Source: a virus. Taken from it: 64,000 nucleotides of DNA. The notes below the pieces were generated by a model that was not told the origin of the DNA, did not search any database, and saw only the letters and a list, made by a program, of their open reading frames with translations. Below, piece after piece: positions 24,222-32,834 of this stretch; positions within the stretch are counted from its first letter, which is position 1, and each line of letters starts with the position of its first letter. The position numbers and the translations under genes are program-made. The DNA lies in the IMG/VR virus record IMGVR_UViG_3300033049_000066, positions 1 to 64,000 of that record. One strand, 5' to 3'.

Positions 24222-24908
24222 ATGCTAATTCAAAAATACGATTACAAAAAACTAAAACGCAAAAATATCAATGGCAAGCGCCATTACCTAATGGCAGATT
24301 CGGACGCCTACAGTCCAATGGCGTCAGTAACGACCGTCCTCGACATAACAAAGCCCGCGGCAGATCGCGAAGCTCTCGCACAATGGCGGAAAAATGTAGG
24401 AACGAAGAGAGCGCAGGAAATCTCATCAGAGGCTGCTGGACGCGGTACGCGAATGCACAAATACTTGGAGCAATTCTGTATTACAGATGAACTCCCAGTC
24501 CCAGGAAGCAATCCGTACGCAAGGCAAGCTAACAAAATGGCAGGAATAGTAGTCGACCAAGGCTTGGTGAACGTAGATGAAATATGGGGAGTTGAAGTTC
24601 CGGTCTGTCACCCGAATATTTACGCAGGCACCACTGATTGCGCAGGTGTACACAAAGGTGACGAGTCGATTATTGACTTCAAGCAGTCCAACAAGCCCAA
24701 GACATTAGAGAGAGTGCAGGACTACTTTTTACAGACAGTTGCGTACGGCGAAGCTCATAACGAGTTGTACGGAACGAACATCCGCAAGGGTGTTATAATG
24801 ATCTGTACAGCAGACTTCCAGTACCAAGAATTCGTTATCGAACGCGAAGAATATGATGCACACCGTCGAAGATGGTGGCATAGGGTTGAAGAATACTTTG
24901 AGAAGTGA
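24222..24908 (+). CDS. PD-(D/E)XK (RecB/Cas4-like) exonuclease
   Basis: 228 aa. The nuclease core has GRGTRMHKYLEQF (catalytic His region), EVPVCHPNIYAGTTDCAGV (conserved Asp), SIIDFKQSNKP (D-x-K) and VQDYFLQTVAYGEA (QxxxY). This set marks the RecB-like/Cas4-like exonuclease family. In T4-like phages such proteins probably serve DNA end processing or host-DNA degradation. No ribosome site because the ATG lies at the expected +1. Confidence 0.85.
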   Translation: MLIQKYDYKKLKRKNINGKRHYLMADSDAYSPMASVTTVLDITKPAADREALAQWRKNVGTKRAQEISSEAAGRGTRMHKYLEQFCITDELPVPGSNPYARQANKMAGIVVDQGLVNVDEIWGVEVPVCHPNIYAGTTDCAGVHKGDESIIDFKQSNKPKTLERVQDYFLQTVAYGEAHNELYGTNIRKGVIMICTADFQYQEFVIEREEYDAHRRRWWHRVEEYFEK

Positions 24909-24913
24909 TCGCC

Positions 24914-24921
24914 ATAAATAG
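24914..24921 (+). promoter_or_regulatory. Late-promoter box
   Basis: CATAAATA, 25 nt before the tail-spike gene. Confidence 0.5.
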
Positions 24922-24945
24922 TATTAAATAATACAGGAATAAATT

Positions 24946-27054
24946 ATGGCAATTTTACAGTTGAGCCGAATTACAAATAGAAAAGGATTAAGTGAAAATC
25001 TACCGCAACTTGCTGGTGGCGAGTTTGGGTGGGCACTTGATGACCGCCAATTGTTTATTGGTAATGGTGAAATCATTGAAGGGGCGCCTGTAGTCGGTAA
25101 TACAGAAGTTCTAACAGAATTTAGCGACATCCTCGCTTTGGCAGCCACATACACATACACTGGCGAAGCTGCCGGCTACGTTGTTGACACTGGTATAGCC
25201 GGTAATGCGATTGTTCGCACGTTACAAAGCAAGTTTGATGATGTAGTAAGCATTCGGGATTTTGGTGCCATAGGCGATGGCATAGTTGACGACACAGATG
25301 CTATTAATCGAGCACTGTTTGAACTATTCTGCCGCGCAACTAATGAATCTATTAGACGCAGCTTATTCTTTCCGGCCGGTGTCTACAATGTTACTGGAAA
25401 AATTAAAATACCACCTTACGCGAAACTATATGGCGAAGGCTTATCTAGTTCTATTATTAATTTTATTAAATCTGCAACTGTCGCCGCGACAACAATCACG
25501 GTTGGCAATCGCTATGTAATTGAAACAATTGGCAGCACTAATTTCACGTCAATTGGCGCTACTAACAACACAGCTGGTCTTATATTTGTCGCCACCACAA
25601 GCGGCACCGGTACTGGCACAGTCCGCCTTATAGCAACAGATTCGGTAGTTGAAACGTCCGACAGCTTGCATCAAGTAACGCCAAATATCGGAAATGGCGC
25701 AGCAATTCCTCCTACTGGCATTGAAATAGAAAGTATTGGAATTTACTCCGACGAGGAGATCACTCTTTTGAAATTAGTTGAAACTGCCGACAGCGGTTTT
25801 TGTTACGTTGGGCTTAAAGGTCCAAACACAACTCCAGCAACACAAATTAACAATACTGCTTCTGTACAAATTATTTCAACCCTCGGCCCAACACGAAATA
25901 TTACATTTAGCAAACTAGCGACTGAAGGTACAACTTACGGGCTACACGCGATGGGTGATGTAAAAGGTGTGGTACTTGAAACAAGTAGGTTAGATCAACA
26001 TACAAAGGGCGTCTTCGTTACAAATGAGAGTGTCGCAGCATCAGCAATCGTCCTCGGTACACGATATAAAATTCGTGAGATAGGCGTTCCGATAGCAACC
26101 GACTTCACAGCCATTGGCGCGTCTTATAATCGCGTCGGCGAAACATTTACAGCAGGTCACTTTCCAGCTAAGAGTTTGACCAATGGGGTTGAGTATGTAA
26201 TTACAGTTCCCGGGACAACAGATTTCACGCTTATCGGCGCAGCTGATAGCGTAGCTGGAACAGTGTTCACAGCGTCCGGCCCAGCAGGTGGAACTGGTAT
26301 TACAGCAGTAACGTCGTTTACAGCACCGGCTGGTAATGGTACAGTAATTTCCTTAGACGCATTGTCGCCATCTGGCGTATCAATAACTAGAAATATATTC
26401 GACAACATAGCCGAAGAAGGAATACACTTTGAAAACGTAGTACGGAATAGTTCAGGGTATAACGTGTTTGCTGATGTAGGCAACGGCAACGGCGGAAACG
26501 CCACTCCTGCTACCCCAGTTATTCGTATGACCTCCGACCAGTGTATTAGCGTTGGTGACTTATTTGAACGCGAAGATGAATCTGTTCAACCACGTGTATT
26601 GCTTGAAGGCAATGGCGGAATATTTTTTAACGGTGCAGAGTCGATTAAATTAGGATCCTTTGAGCGCGAAGTCGGCATTGAGGCTATAATCCCGGCAGCG
26701 ACACCAAACGAAACAATTTTTGAATTTACAAATAGCGAAGCGAGCTCATACCGAGTTGACTACAGCATACGCCGTTTACAATCGACACAGCCGGACACTA
26801 GGATGGGAAGAATGTATATTTCAAACCCAGCCACAAACCCAGGAGCAAACGAGCTTCTTGGTGTTGTTTCGTTCTCGGATGAATTTACAGAATCCGCAGA
26901 TACAGGCATTGTGCTTGATGTGGTAAGTGTACGAGAAGAGCCCGATCCAATAGGCAGCCCAGGTACATATACATATACAAAATCAGCGATGCGATTCACG
27001 TCCGACGCCGGCGCCGATGCAACACTTAACTTTTCGGTGGTACGTCTAGACTAA
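24946..27054 (+). CDS. Tail spike or fibre with pectate-lyase-like beta-helix and GTTDF modules
   Basis: 702 aa. Residues 1-60 are a virion-attachment domain known in these phages (LSRITNRKGLSENLPQLAGGEFGWALDDR). A pectate-lyase-3-type beta-helix begins at 100 (VSIRDFGAIGDGIVDDTDAI). Three GTTDF modules interrupt it at about 183-227, 367-404 and 411-455. The helix resumes near 480 (SGVSITRNIFDNI). The C-terminal ~130 residues (YRVDYSIRR ... FTSDAGADATLNFSVV) look like a distal domain. It likely binds or cleaves host surface polysaccharide. Ribosome site AGGAATAA. Confidence 0.85.
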   Translation: MAILQLSRITNRKGLSENLPQLAGGEFGWALDDRQLFIGNGEIIEGAPVVGNTEVLTEFSDILALAATYTYTGEAAGYVVDTGIAGNAIVRTLQSKFDDVVSIRDFGAIGDGIVDDTDAINRALFELFCRATNESIRRSLFFPAGVYNVTGKIKIPPYAKLYGEGLSSSIINFIKSATVAATTITVGNRYVIETIGSTNFTSIGATNNTAGLIFVATTSGTGTGTVRLIATDSVVETSDSLHQVTPNIGNGAAIPPTGIEIESIGIYSDEEITLLKLVETADSGFCYVGLKGPNTTPATQINNTASVQIISTLGPTRNITFSKLATEGTTYGLHAMGDVKGVVLETSRLDQHTKGVFVTNESVAASAIVLGTRYKIREIGVPIATDFTAIGASYNRVGETFTAGHFPAKSLTNGVEYVITVPGTTDFTLIGAADSVAGTVFTASGPAGGTGITAVTSFTAPAGNGTVISLDALSPSGVSITRNIFDNIAEEGIHFENVVRNSSGYNVFADVGNGNGGNATPATPVIRMTSDQCISVGDLFEREDESVQPRVLLEGNGGIFFNGAESIKLGSFEREVGIEAIIPAATPNETIFEFTNSEASSYRVDYSIRRLQSTQPDTRMGRMYISNPATNPGANELLGVVSFSDEFTESADTGIVLDVVSVREEPDPIGSPGTYTYTKSAMRFTSDAGADATLNFSVVRLD

Positions 27055-27055
27055 G

Positions 27056-27478
27056 ATGTGGCTACAAAACTATGATGATCTGCTACTTGAATGGGCAGCA
27101 CTGCGAAAGCAAGCAGCGGATCTCCCACTTGAAGGGGCATTGCGATTAGTTCACGACTGGTGGAATCAGGCGCCTATGGTATCCAACACAATTCATTTCA
27201 GTGATTCAGACAACTGGCCTCTACCGTGGGATTTGTTAGCGCAAAAAGGCTATTGTGAGGTCGCGCGGTGCCTCGGGATATGTTATACTATTATGCTAAT
27301 ACAGCACAAAGCGATAAACTCTTTGCACATGCTACAAACGGATAACTATACGATAGTACAAGTTAACGAAGGACAGTACACATTAAATGATCAACCAGAT
27401 CAAATTACAATGGGCCAGTCAGATCTTCGTGTTATATTTTCATTTAATTGTGAGGATTTACAAAGTAGGATAAAATAA
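27056..27478 (+). CDS. Conserved phage hypothetical protein
   Basis: 140 aa. Pattern YDDLLLEWAALRKQA ... HDWWNQAP ... WPLPWDLLAQKGYCEVARCLGICYTIML recurs in T4-like aquatic phages next to fibre or spike genes. Function unknown; possibly a fibre-assembly factor. Starts 1 nt after the spike stop. Confidence 0.75.
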   Translation: MWLQNYDDLLLEWAALRKQAADLPLEGALRLVHDWWNQAPMVSNTIHFSDSDNWPLPWDLLAQKGYCEVARCLGICYTIMLIQHKAINSLHMLQTDNYTIVQVNEGQYTLNDQPDQITMGQSDLRVIFSFNCEDLQSRIK

Positions 27479-27490
27479 CAAGAGGATTTA

Positions 27491-27547
27491 ATGAGTAAAA
27501 TTTTAGTAACTAAGAGAGACGGCTATTTACCACAGAGCATAAATTAA
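27491..27547 (+). pseudogene. Remnant of a second nrdA start (MSKILVTKRDG...)
   Basis: An 18-codon frame whose first 11 residues (MSKILVTKRDG) equal those of NrdA at 27599, although nearly every codon differs synonymously (for example AGT/TCT, TTA/CTT, GAC/GAT). It has its own GAGGA ribosome site and then ends at TAA. It looks like the 5' remnant of a different nrdA allele left after recombination. Confidence 0.75.
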
Positions 27548-27598
27548 ACATAAGCATTGCTATGAAGTTGAAACATAAATTAAGAAAGGAGATGCACA

Positions 27599-29062
27599 AT
27601 GTCTAAGATACTTGTGACGAAAAGGGATGGAACAGTTGAGCCACTCAATATTGAGAAATTGCACAAAGTAACGTTTTGGGCGACAGAGAACACCACAGGC
27701 ACATCAGCAAGTGAAGTAGAAATAAGAAGTCACATTCAGTTTTATAACAAAATAAAAACATCGGATATACAAGAAACACTAATTAAGTCAGCAGCTGATT
27801 TGATTAGCGAGGCAACGCCAAATTACCAACACGTAGCCGGGAGACTTATTGCGTATCATCTTCGCAAAAGTGTCTACGGATCATTCCAGCCCTGGCATAT
27901 TAAAAAGTTAGTCGATCAAAATATTAAATTAGGGCTCTACGACGATGAAGTAGGCACAAATTACAGCGACGCAGAGTGGGATATTATTAATAATTTTATC
28001 AAGCACGACCGCGACGAAGCACTCACTTATGCCGCAATGGAACAGATGCGAGGGAAGTATCTCGTACAGAACAGAGTAACAAAGCAAATTTACGAAACAC
28101 CGCAAATTGCCTACGCATTGATAGCGGTTACGTTGTTCGCATCGTACCCCAAAGAAGTTCGCTTACAATGGGCGAGAGAATACTACGACGCAATCAGTAC
28201 GCATCAGTTTAGCCTGCCAACGCCAATCATGGCAGGCGTACGCACAACCCAGCGACAGTTTAGCTCTTGTGTACTAATTGACACAGATGACAGCTTAGAT
28301 AGCATCAACGCCACAGCATCGTCAATCGTGAAGTACGTGAGCCAACGCGCCGGCATCGGCATCAACGTTGGTAAAGTCCGAGCTATAGGCAGTCCGATAC
28401 GAGGCGGTGACGCATATCACACAGGGATGATTCCTTTCCTTAAATATTTTGAGTCTGCTGTGAATAGTTGTAGTCAAGGGGGAATTCGTAAGGGATCCGC
28501 CACTGTATATTATCCACTATGGCACTACGAAGTAGCGGATATGCTAGTTCTTAAAAATAACAAAGGCATCGATGAAAATCGCGTTCGTAACATGGACTAT
28601 GCAGTGCAGTTCAATAAGTTGATGTACGAAAGATTAGTCAATGGCGGCAATATTACGTTGTTTAGCCCATCGGATGTTCCAGGGCTGTATGAATCATATT
28701 TCAATGACCAAGACAAATTTCGCGAATTGTACGAAGCTGCCGAGCGCAAGACTAGCATACGTAAAAAAGTTGTACCTGCCACCGATCTGTTCGGTGCTTT
28801 TATGCAGGAACGCAAGGACACCGGCCGCATCTACTTGATGAACGTGGACCATTGCAACACCCACAGCTCATTCAAAGAGGAGGTCGCTCCTGTGACAATG
28901 TCGAACCTGTGTTTAGAAATTACATTACCGACAACACCAATGAACGACATCCACGACGGCGCAACAAAACGTAAAATAAAAGTTAAGAAATCGGATATAG
29001 CAAAATATAAAAAATGGAGAGAAGAACATACAATATTATATAGACATTGGCTAACGAAATAA
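27599..29062 (+). CDS. nrdA: Ribonucleotide reductase class Ia large subunit, N-terminal piece (NrdA-a)
   Basis: 487 aa. With NrdB it reduces ribonucleoside diphosphates. The start covers the ATP-cone (MSKILVTKRDGTVEPLNIEK). Cys224 (E. coli C225), Asn436, Cys438 and Glu440 (E. coli N437, C439, E441) are in place. Homology to normal NrdA stops after DIHDG (454); the last 33 residues are an extra tail with 12 Lys/Arg and 3 Asp/Glu. The rest of the enzyme is encoded at 29843 after an endonuclease gene. Ribosome site AAGGAG. Arrangement resembles that of phage Aeh1 nrdA. Confidence 0.92.
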   Translation: MSKILVTKRDGTVEPLNIEKLHKVTFWATENTTGTSASEVEIRSHIQFYNKIKTSDIQETLIKSAADLISEATPNYQHVAGRLIAYHLRKSVYGSFQPWHIKKLVDQNIKLGLYDDEVGTNYSDAEWDIINNFIKHDRDEALTYAAMEQMRGKYLVQNRVTKQIYETPQIAYALIAVTLFASYPKEVRLQWAREYYDAISTHQFSLPTPIMAGVRTTQRQFSSCVLIDTDDSLDSINATASSIVKYVSQRAGIGINVGKVRAIGSPIRGGDAYHTGMIPFLKYFESAVNSCSQGGIRKGSATVYYPLWHYEVADMLVLKNNKGIDENRVRNMDYAVQFNKLMYERLVNGGNITLFSPSDVPGLYESYFNDQDKFRELYEAAERKTSIRKKVVPATDLFGAFMQERKDTGRIYLMNVDHCNTHSSFKEEVAPVTMSNLCLEITLPTTPMNDIHDGATKRKIKVKKSDIAKYKKWREEHTILYRHWLTK

Positions 29063-29094
29063 GTTAACGGCTGTACGTGTGCATAAGTAAACAC

Positions 29095-29850
29095 ATGAAG
29101 GAAGGATTCGTATATAAATGGAAACACATTAAAACAGGTATGATGTATATTGGCTGCCATTATGGTACGTTTGATGATGCGTATATAAGTTCGAGTAATT
29201 ATTTTAACGAGTATTATAATTCATCTCCGCTGATGTTCAAACGAGAAATTTTAGTTAGCGGCCTCAACAGACAAAGCGCGTTAGATGCAGAACGTAAGGA
29301 ATTATGCAGAGTTGACGCCGCCAACTCTGCAGAGTATTATAATTTACACAACTATTCCGGAAGAGGATGGGCACACCACGATAATCCAGAATTAGCAAAA
29401 ATTTACTATGCTCGTATTTCAAAAGCAAAAACAGGACAACCGTCAAAAAATAAAGGTAAGCATATTTGGGCAGATAAAAGGCACAAGCTTCGGATAGATA
29501 AATGGCAGGTTATTACACCATCAGGCGACGAAATTGAAATTGAAAATATGACGGTGTTTTGCAAAGAGCATAATTTGAATCCTTCTGCTATGAGTGCAGT
29601 GGCACGTGGAAACAAGCAGCATTATAAAAAATATAAATGTAAGAAATTAACAAATAATCGAAATGTTCATTATGAATTTAATGAATGGAAAAGTAACGGA
29701 AAACCAGGAAAAGCACACTACGGTGGCGATAATGGGTTTTCTAAAAAAGTAAAAATTTACAACAAGGTATATTATAGTATGAAAGAAGCAACAGTGGAAA
29801 CCGGACTATCTATGTATAAATTAAGAAAGTTAGGAGATTTTGATGTCTGA
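29095..29850 (+). CDS. GIY-YIG homing endonuclease between the nrdA pieces
   Basis: 251 aa from the ATG at 29095 (a GTG 6 codons earlier is possible; neither has a clear ribosome site). N-terminal GIY-YIG nuclease: GFVYKWKHIKTGMMYIG, then a conserved Glu/Arg segment. DNA-binding modules follow: ISKAKTGQPSKNKGK (NUMOD3-like), ITPSGDEIEIENMTVFCKEH with AVARGNK..YKKYKCKKL, and KIYNKVYYSMKEATVETGL (NUMOD1-like). It mobilises itself into nrdA alleles that lack it. Its end overlaps the NrdA-b start. Confidence 0.87.
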   Translation: MKEGFVYKWKHIKTGMMYIGCHYGTFDDAYISSSNYFNEYYNSSPLMFKREILVSGLNRQSALDAERKELCRVDAANSAEYYNLHNYSGRGWAHHDNPELAKIYYARISKAKTGQPSKNKGKHIWADKRHKLRIDKWQVITPSGDEIEIENMTVFCKEHNLNPSAMSAVARGNKQHYKKYKCKKLTNNRNVHYEFNEWKSNGKPGKAHYGGDNGFSKKVKIYNKVYYSMKEATVETGLSMYKLRKLGDFDV

Positions 29851-30835
29851 ACAATTTTTTGAATTAGTTGAAGATAATGAAGAGATAGATGATGCGTATG
29901 ATTACTTTGATGAATTAGTAGAGGATGAGGATCCAGCGTCAATTGCATTATGCACCTTGAGTGCAATAAATTGGGGAGCTTTCAAAAAGCCAGAAGACAT
30001 GGAGAAGGCGTGTACACTAGCGATACGCGGCCTCGACGCATTGCTAAGCTATCAGAATTATCCTGTGCTAGCAGCAAAGCTCGGCACCGAGAAGCGTCGG
30101 CCCCTCGGTGTCGGCATCATTAACTTCGCGTACTTCTTAGCTAAGCATGATGTGAAATACAGCGATGACAGCGCGTTAGAGTTGGTTGATACATGGGCGC
30201 AACACTGGTCTTATTATTTAATTAAAGCTAGTGCAGATCTAGCGAAAGATTTCGGTTCGTGTCCGGGCAACAGCGAAACCAAGTACAGCGAGGGCATATT
30301 GCCGATTGACACGTACAAGAAAGATGTTGATGAACTTGTCAAGCACAAAGAGGTCATGGACTGGCGAGGCCTGCGTAAACAATTAAAAGAAACCGGAATT
30401 AGGAATAGTACAGTTATGGCACTAATGCCTGCTGAAACTTCCGCACAAATTGCAAACGCAACAAATGGAATTGAGCCACCGCGTAGCTATGTTTCAATCA
30501 AGCAGAGTAAAGATGGCGTACTAACACAAGTGGTTCCTGAGTACAGACGACTTAAAAACAAGTATGAATTACTTTGGAGTCAGAAATCACCAGCCGGATA
30601 TATTAAATTAATGGCCGTATTACAGAAGTATATCGACCAGACAATTAGTGCTAACACATCGTATAATCCACAACACTATGAAGATGAACAGATACCAATG
30701 AGCGTGTTGCTAGGCGATATGTTGCTGGCCTACCGTCTTGGAATAAAGACGCTCTATTATTTACAAACTTATGACGGTCAAGGCGAAGTCGACATAACAG
30801 ATCTGGATTCAGAGTGTGATAGTTGTTCTATATAA
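29843..30835 (+). CDS. nrdA: Ribonucleotide reductase class Ia large subunit, C-terminal piece (NrdA-b)
   Basis: 330 aa from ATG at 29843, chosen for the TAGGAG 6 nt upstream. Residues 1-32 are an extra tail with 15 Asp/Glu and no Lys/Arg. NrdA homology resumes at SIALCTLSA (Cys37, E. coli C462). The radical-transfer Tyr pair (TLYYLQTYDG) and the C-terminal redox Cys pair (CDSC) are intact. Together with NrdA-a all catalytic residues are present, so a working enzyme would require the two pieces to associate. Confidence 0.92.
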   Translation: MSEQFFELVEDNEEIDDAYDYFDELVEDEDPASIALCTLSAINWGAFKKPEDMEKACTLAIRGLDALLSYQNYPVLAAKLGTEKRRPLGVGIINFAYFLAKHDVKYSDDSALELVDTWAQHWSYYLIKASADLAKDFGSCPGNSETKYSEGILPIDTYKKDVDELVKHKEVMDWRGLRKQLKETGIRNSTVMALMPAETSAQIANATNGIEPPRSYVSIKQSKDGVLTQVVPEYRRLKNKYELLWSQKSPAGYIKLMAVLQKYIDQTISANTSYNPQHYEDEQIPMSVLLGDMLLAYRLGIKTLYYLQTYDGQGEVDITDLDSECDSCSI

Positions 30836-30847
30836 CCGAGGAATAAA

Positions 30848-31966
30848 ATGAGCGTATTTAAAAGAAACAAAAAGCCATCCACAGAACGTAACATGTTTTT
30901 GGACGGCCAAGTAGATATTCAGCGTTATGATATGTTAAAGTACAAGCAAATTGACAAGATGACCGAACGTCAACTTGGATTCTTTTGGCAGCCCACTGAG
31001 GTTGATCTCAGTCGCGATAGCAAAGATTTTAAAGAATTAACTAATAGTGAACAGCACATATTCACATCTAATCTTAAGCGGCAAATTCTGCTCGACAGCG
31101 TACAAGGACGATCGCCGGCGTTAACATTGCTACCTCTTGTTAGTATCCCGGAACTTGAAAGCTGGTTGACTAAGTGGACCGAAAACGAATCTATACATAG
31201 CAGAGCATATACACATATAATTCGTAACGTGTATCCAGACCCATCAATTATATTTGATGAGCTACTCAATATTAAAGAAATTATTGATTGTAGCGATGCG
31301 ATCACTAAACACTATAACATCTTACACGAGGCTGCCATTGAGTATCAGTACCTCGGTCTGGGCAAGCACGTAGTCAACGGAAAGGAAGTGACTGTGAGCA
31401 AGTATGAACTAAAGAAGAAGATATGGATGGTAATGAATAGCGTGAACATACTAGAAGGCATCCGATTCTACGTGTCTTTTGCGTGTAGCTGGGCCTTTGC
31501 AGAGCTCAAGCAGATGGAAGGCAACGCTAAAGAAATTAAGCTGATTTGCCGCGATGAAAATCTTCACCTTGCGTTTACACAAACTATGCTTAAACTACTG
31601 CCAGGCGATGACAAGGACTTCATTAAAATTAAAGAAGAATGCAAGGATGAAGTAACTAAAATGTTTGTTGAAGCAGTCGCCCAGGAAGTTGAATGGGCTG
31701 AATACTTATTTAAGGATGGGTCGATGATTGGCTTAAATAAAGAACTGCTAACCAACTATGTAGAATGGATAGCTCATAAGCGTATGCACAGCTTAGGACT
31801 TAATAGTCCATACAAGCCCGGATCAAACCCTCTGCCGTGGACTGAGAAGTGGATTGCCGGCGGCAACGTACAGGTGGCCCCACAAGAAGTGCAATTATCG
31901 AGTTATATTGTTGGCGGAACAAAACAGGACATCGCAACAGACACGTTTAAAGGGTTTAAATTATAA
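30848..31966 (+). CDS. nrdB: Ribonucleotide reductase class Ia small subunit, NrdB
   Basis: Holds the diiron-tyrosyl radical used by NrdA. 372 aa, close to E. coli NrdB (376). Iron ligands are visible: LLDS (Asp), NESIHSRAYTHI (Glu, His; the Tyr is the radical residue), EGIRFYV (Glu) and RDENLHLAF (Glu, His). Located 12 nt after NrdA-b with a GAGGAAT ribosome site. No splitting or truncation. Confidence 0.95.
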   Translation: MSVFKRNKKPSTERNMFLDGQVDIQRYDMLKYKQIDKMTERQLGFFWQPTEVDLSRDSKDFKELTNSEQHIFTSNLKRQILLDSVQGRSPALTLLPLVSIPELESWLTKWTENESIHSRAYTHIIRNVYPDPSIIFDELLNIKEIIDCSDAITKHYNILHEAAIEYQYLGLGKHVVNGKEVTVSKYELKKKIWMVMNSVNILEGIRFYVSFACSWAFAELKQMEGNAKEIKLICRDENLHLAFTQTMLKLLPGDDKDFIKIKEECKDEVTKMFVEAVAQEVEWAEYLFKDGSMIGLNKELLTNYVEWIAHKRMHSLGLNSPYKPGSNPLPWTEKWIAGGNVQVAPQEVQLSSYIVGGTKQDIATDTFKGFKL

Positions 31967-31979
31967 CAAAAGGAAACAC

Positions 31980-32240
31980 ATGATTAAAATATTTAGCAAA
32001 ACTGGGTGTCCGCATTGCGAACACGCAAAAGCAGCATTAACACAGCACGGATACACTTACGAAGAAATACGGGTTGACGAAGATGAAGAAGCGAGAATCT
32101 TCGTACTAACTAAAGGACACAAATCAGTACCACAATTGTATGTTGGTGACACATTATTAGTTGAAGGCGGCTTCCAAGGACTTCGTGCTATGACTACAAA
32201 ACAAATCGCAGAGAGGATTAGAGAGATCAATGGAAATTAA
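31980..32240 (+). CDS. Glutaredoxin
   Basis: 86 aa from ATG at 31980, with AAAGGAAA upstream. The active-site CPHC lies at residues 10-13 (TGCPHCEHAKAAL), with the cis-Pro (SVPQLYVG) and GG (EGGFQG) motifs. It probably returns reducing power to the phage ribonucleotide reductase. Overlaps the next gene by 11 nt. Confidence 0.93.
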   Translation: MIKIFSKTGCPHCEHAKAALTQHGYTYEEIRVDEDEEARIFVLTKGHKSVPQLYVGDTLLVEGGFQGLRAMTTKQIAERIREINGN

Positions 32241-32538
32241 TGAAAAAGAAATATATTCGTTTCAGTTAATAAGCGGACGAGAAATCGTAGCGAGAGTTAG
32301 TAAGATACACGCCGACTCGTATGATCTATCAGCGCCGCTGGCAATAGGTCAAGGCCCCAACGGATTAGAATTTACGCCGGTGATGGTAACTACAGATTTT
32401 GCAGTAGACAGCAAGTTAGTTAAGTCAAGTATTTCGTTGATTTCGACAACCCGTCCTGATGTTAGGGAGGCCTACGAAACGTCAGTAGACCCTTCCGAGA
32501 TAATTACCCCAGGCAAAAAGCAGATAATAACAGGATAA
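32230..32538 (+). CDS. Sm-like small conserved protein
   Basis: 102 aa. FQLISGREIVARVSKIHADSYDLSAPLAI resembles the Sm1 half of LSm/Hfq-type folds and is common in T4-like aquatic phages. RNA binding is therefore possible but unproven. Confidence 0.6.
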   Translation: MEINEKEIYSFQLISGREIVARVSKIHADSYDLSAPLAIGQGPNGLEFTPVMVTTDFAVDSKLVKSSISLISTTRPDVREAYETSVDPSEIITPGKKQIITG

Positions 32539-32541
32539 ATA
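32534..32541 (+). promoter_or_regulatory. Late-promoter box
   Basis: GATAAATA, 5 nt before the PAAR gene, inside the preceding stop region. Confidence 0.5.
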
Positions 32542-32546
32542 CTGTT

Positions 32547-32834
32547 ATGCCAAACGTAGTAAGAGTAGGAGATATAAACGCAGCCGGTGGTGTCGCCACC
32601 CTCGGCGCCAGCACGGTAAAGTGTGAAGGCGCGCTTGTGATGTTACCAGGCAGTATTGTAACCCCTCACCCACCTTGTGGAGCACCTGGCGCTCAGCCTC
32701 ATTGCGAAGCAAAAACGGTAGGTGGTAGCTCAACGGTAAAGTGCGAAGGCAAGCCGGTACTACTAAGTACCGACATCGACACATGTGGCCACAAACGACA
32801 GACGTTTGCTGCTACGGTGACGGCAGGTATATAA
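32547..32834 (+). CDS. PAAR-repeat tail-spike tip protein
   Basis: 95 aa. Repeats around GDINAAGGVATLGASTVKCEG and VGGSSTVKCEGKPV with PHPPCG, CGH and conserved Cys/His fit a PAAR protein, which forms the zinc-bearing tip of the central spike. It overlaps the next gene by 1 nt, as in related phages. Confidence 0.85.
   Translation: MPNVVRVGDINAAGGVATLGASTVKCEGALVMLPGSIVTPHPPCGAPGAQPHCEAKTVGGSSTVKCEGKPVLLSTDIDTCGHKRQTFAATVTAGI

Noticed and set aside
27599-29062. Intein in NrdA
   Set aside because: No Cys/Ser block A after DIHDG and no His-Asn end before SIALC.
29063-29842. Group I intron in nrdA instead of a gene in pieces
   Set aside because: Both pieces have their own stop or start and the second a good ribosome site; the tails at the break are strongly and oppositely charged, which an intron would not explain. 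I could not fold the RNA, so this is not fully excluded.
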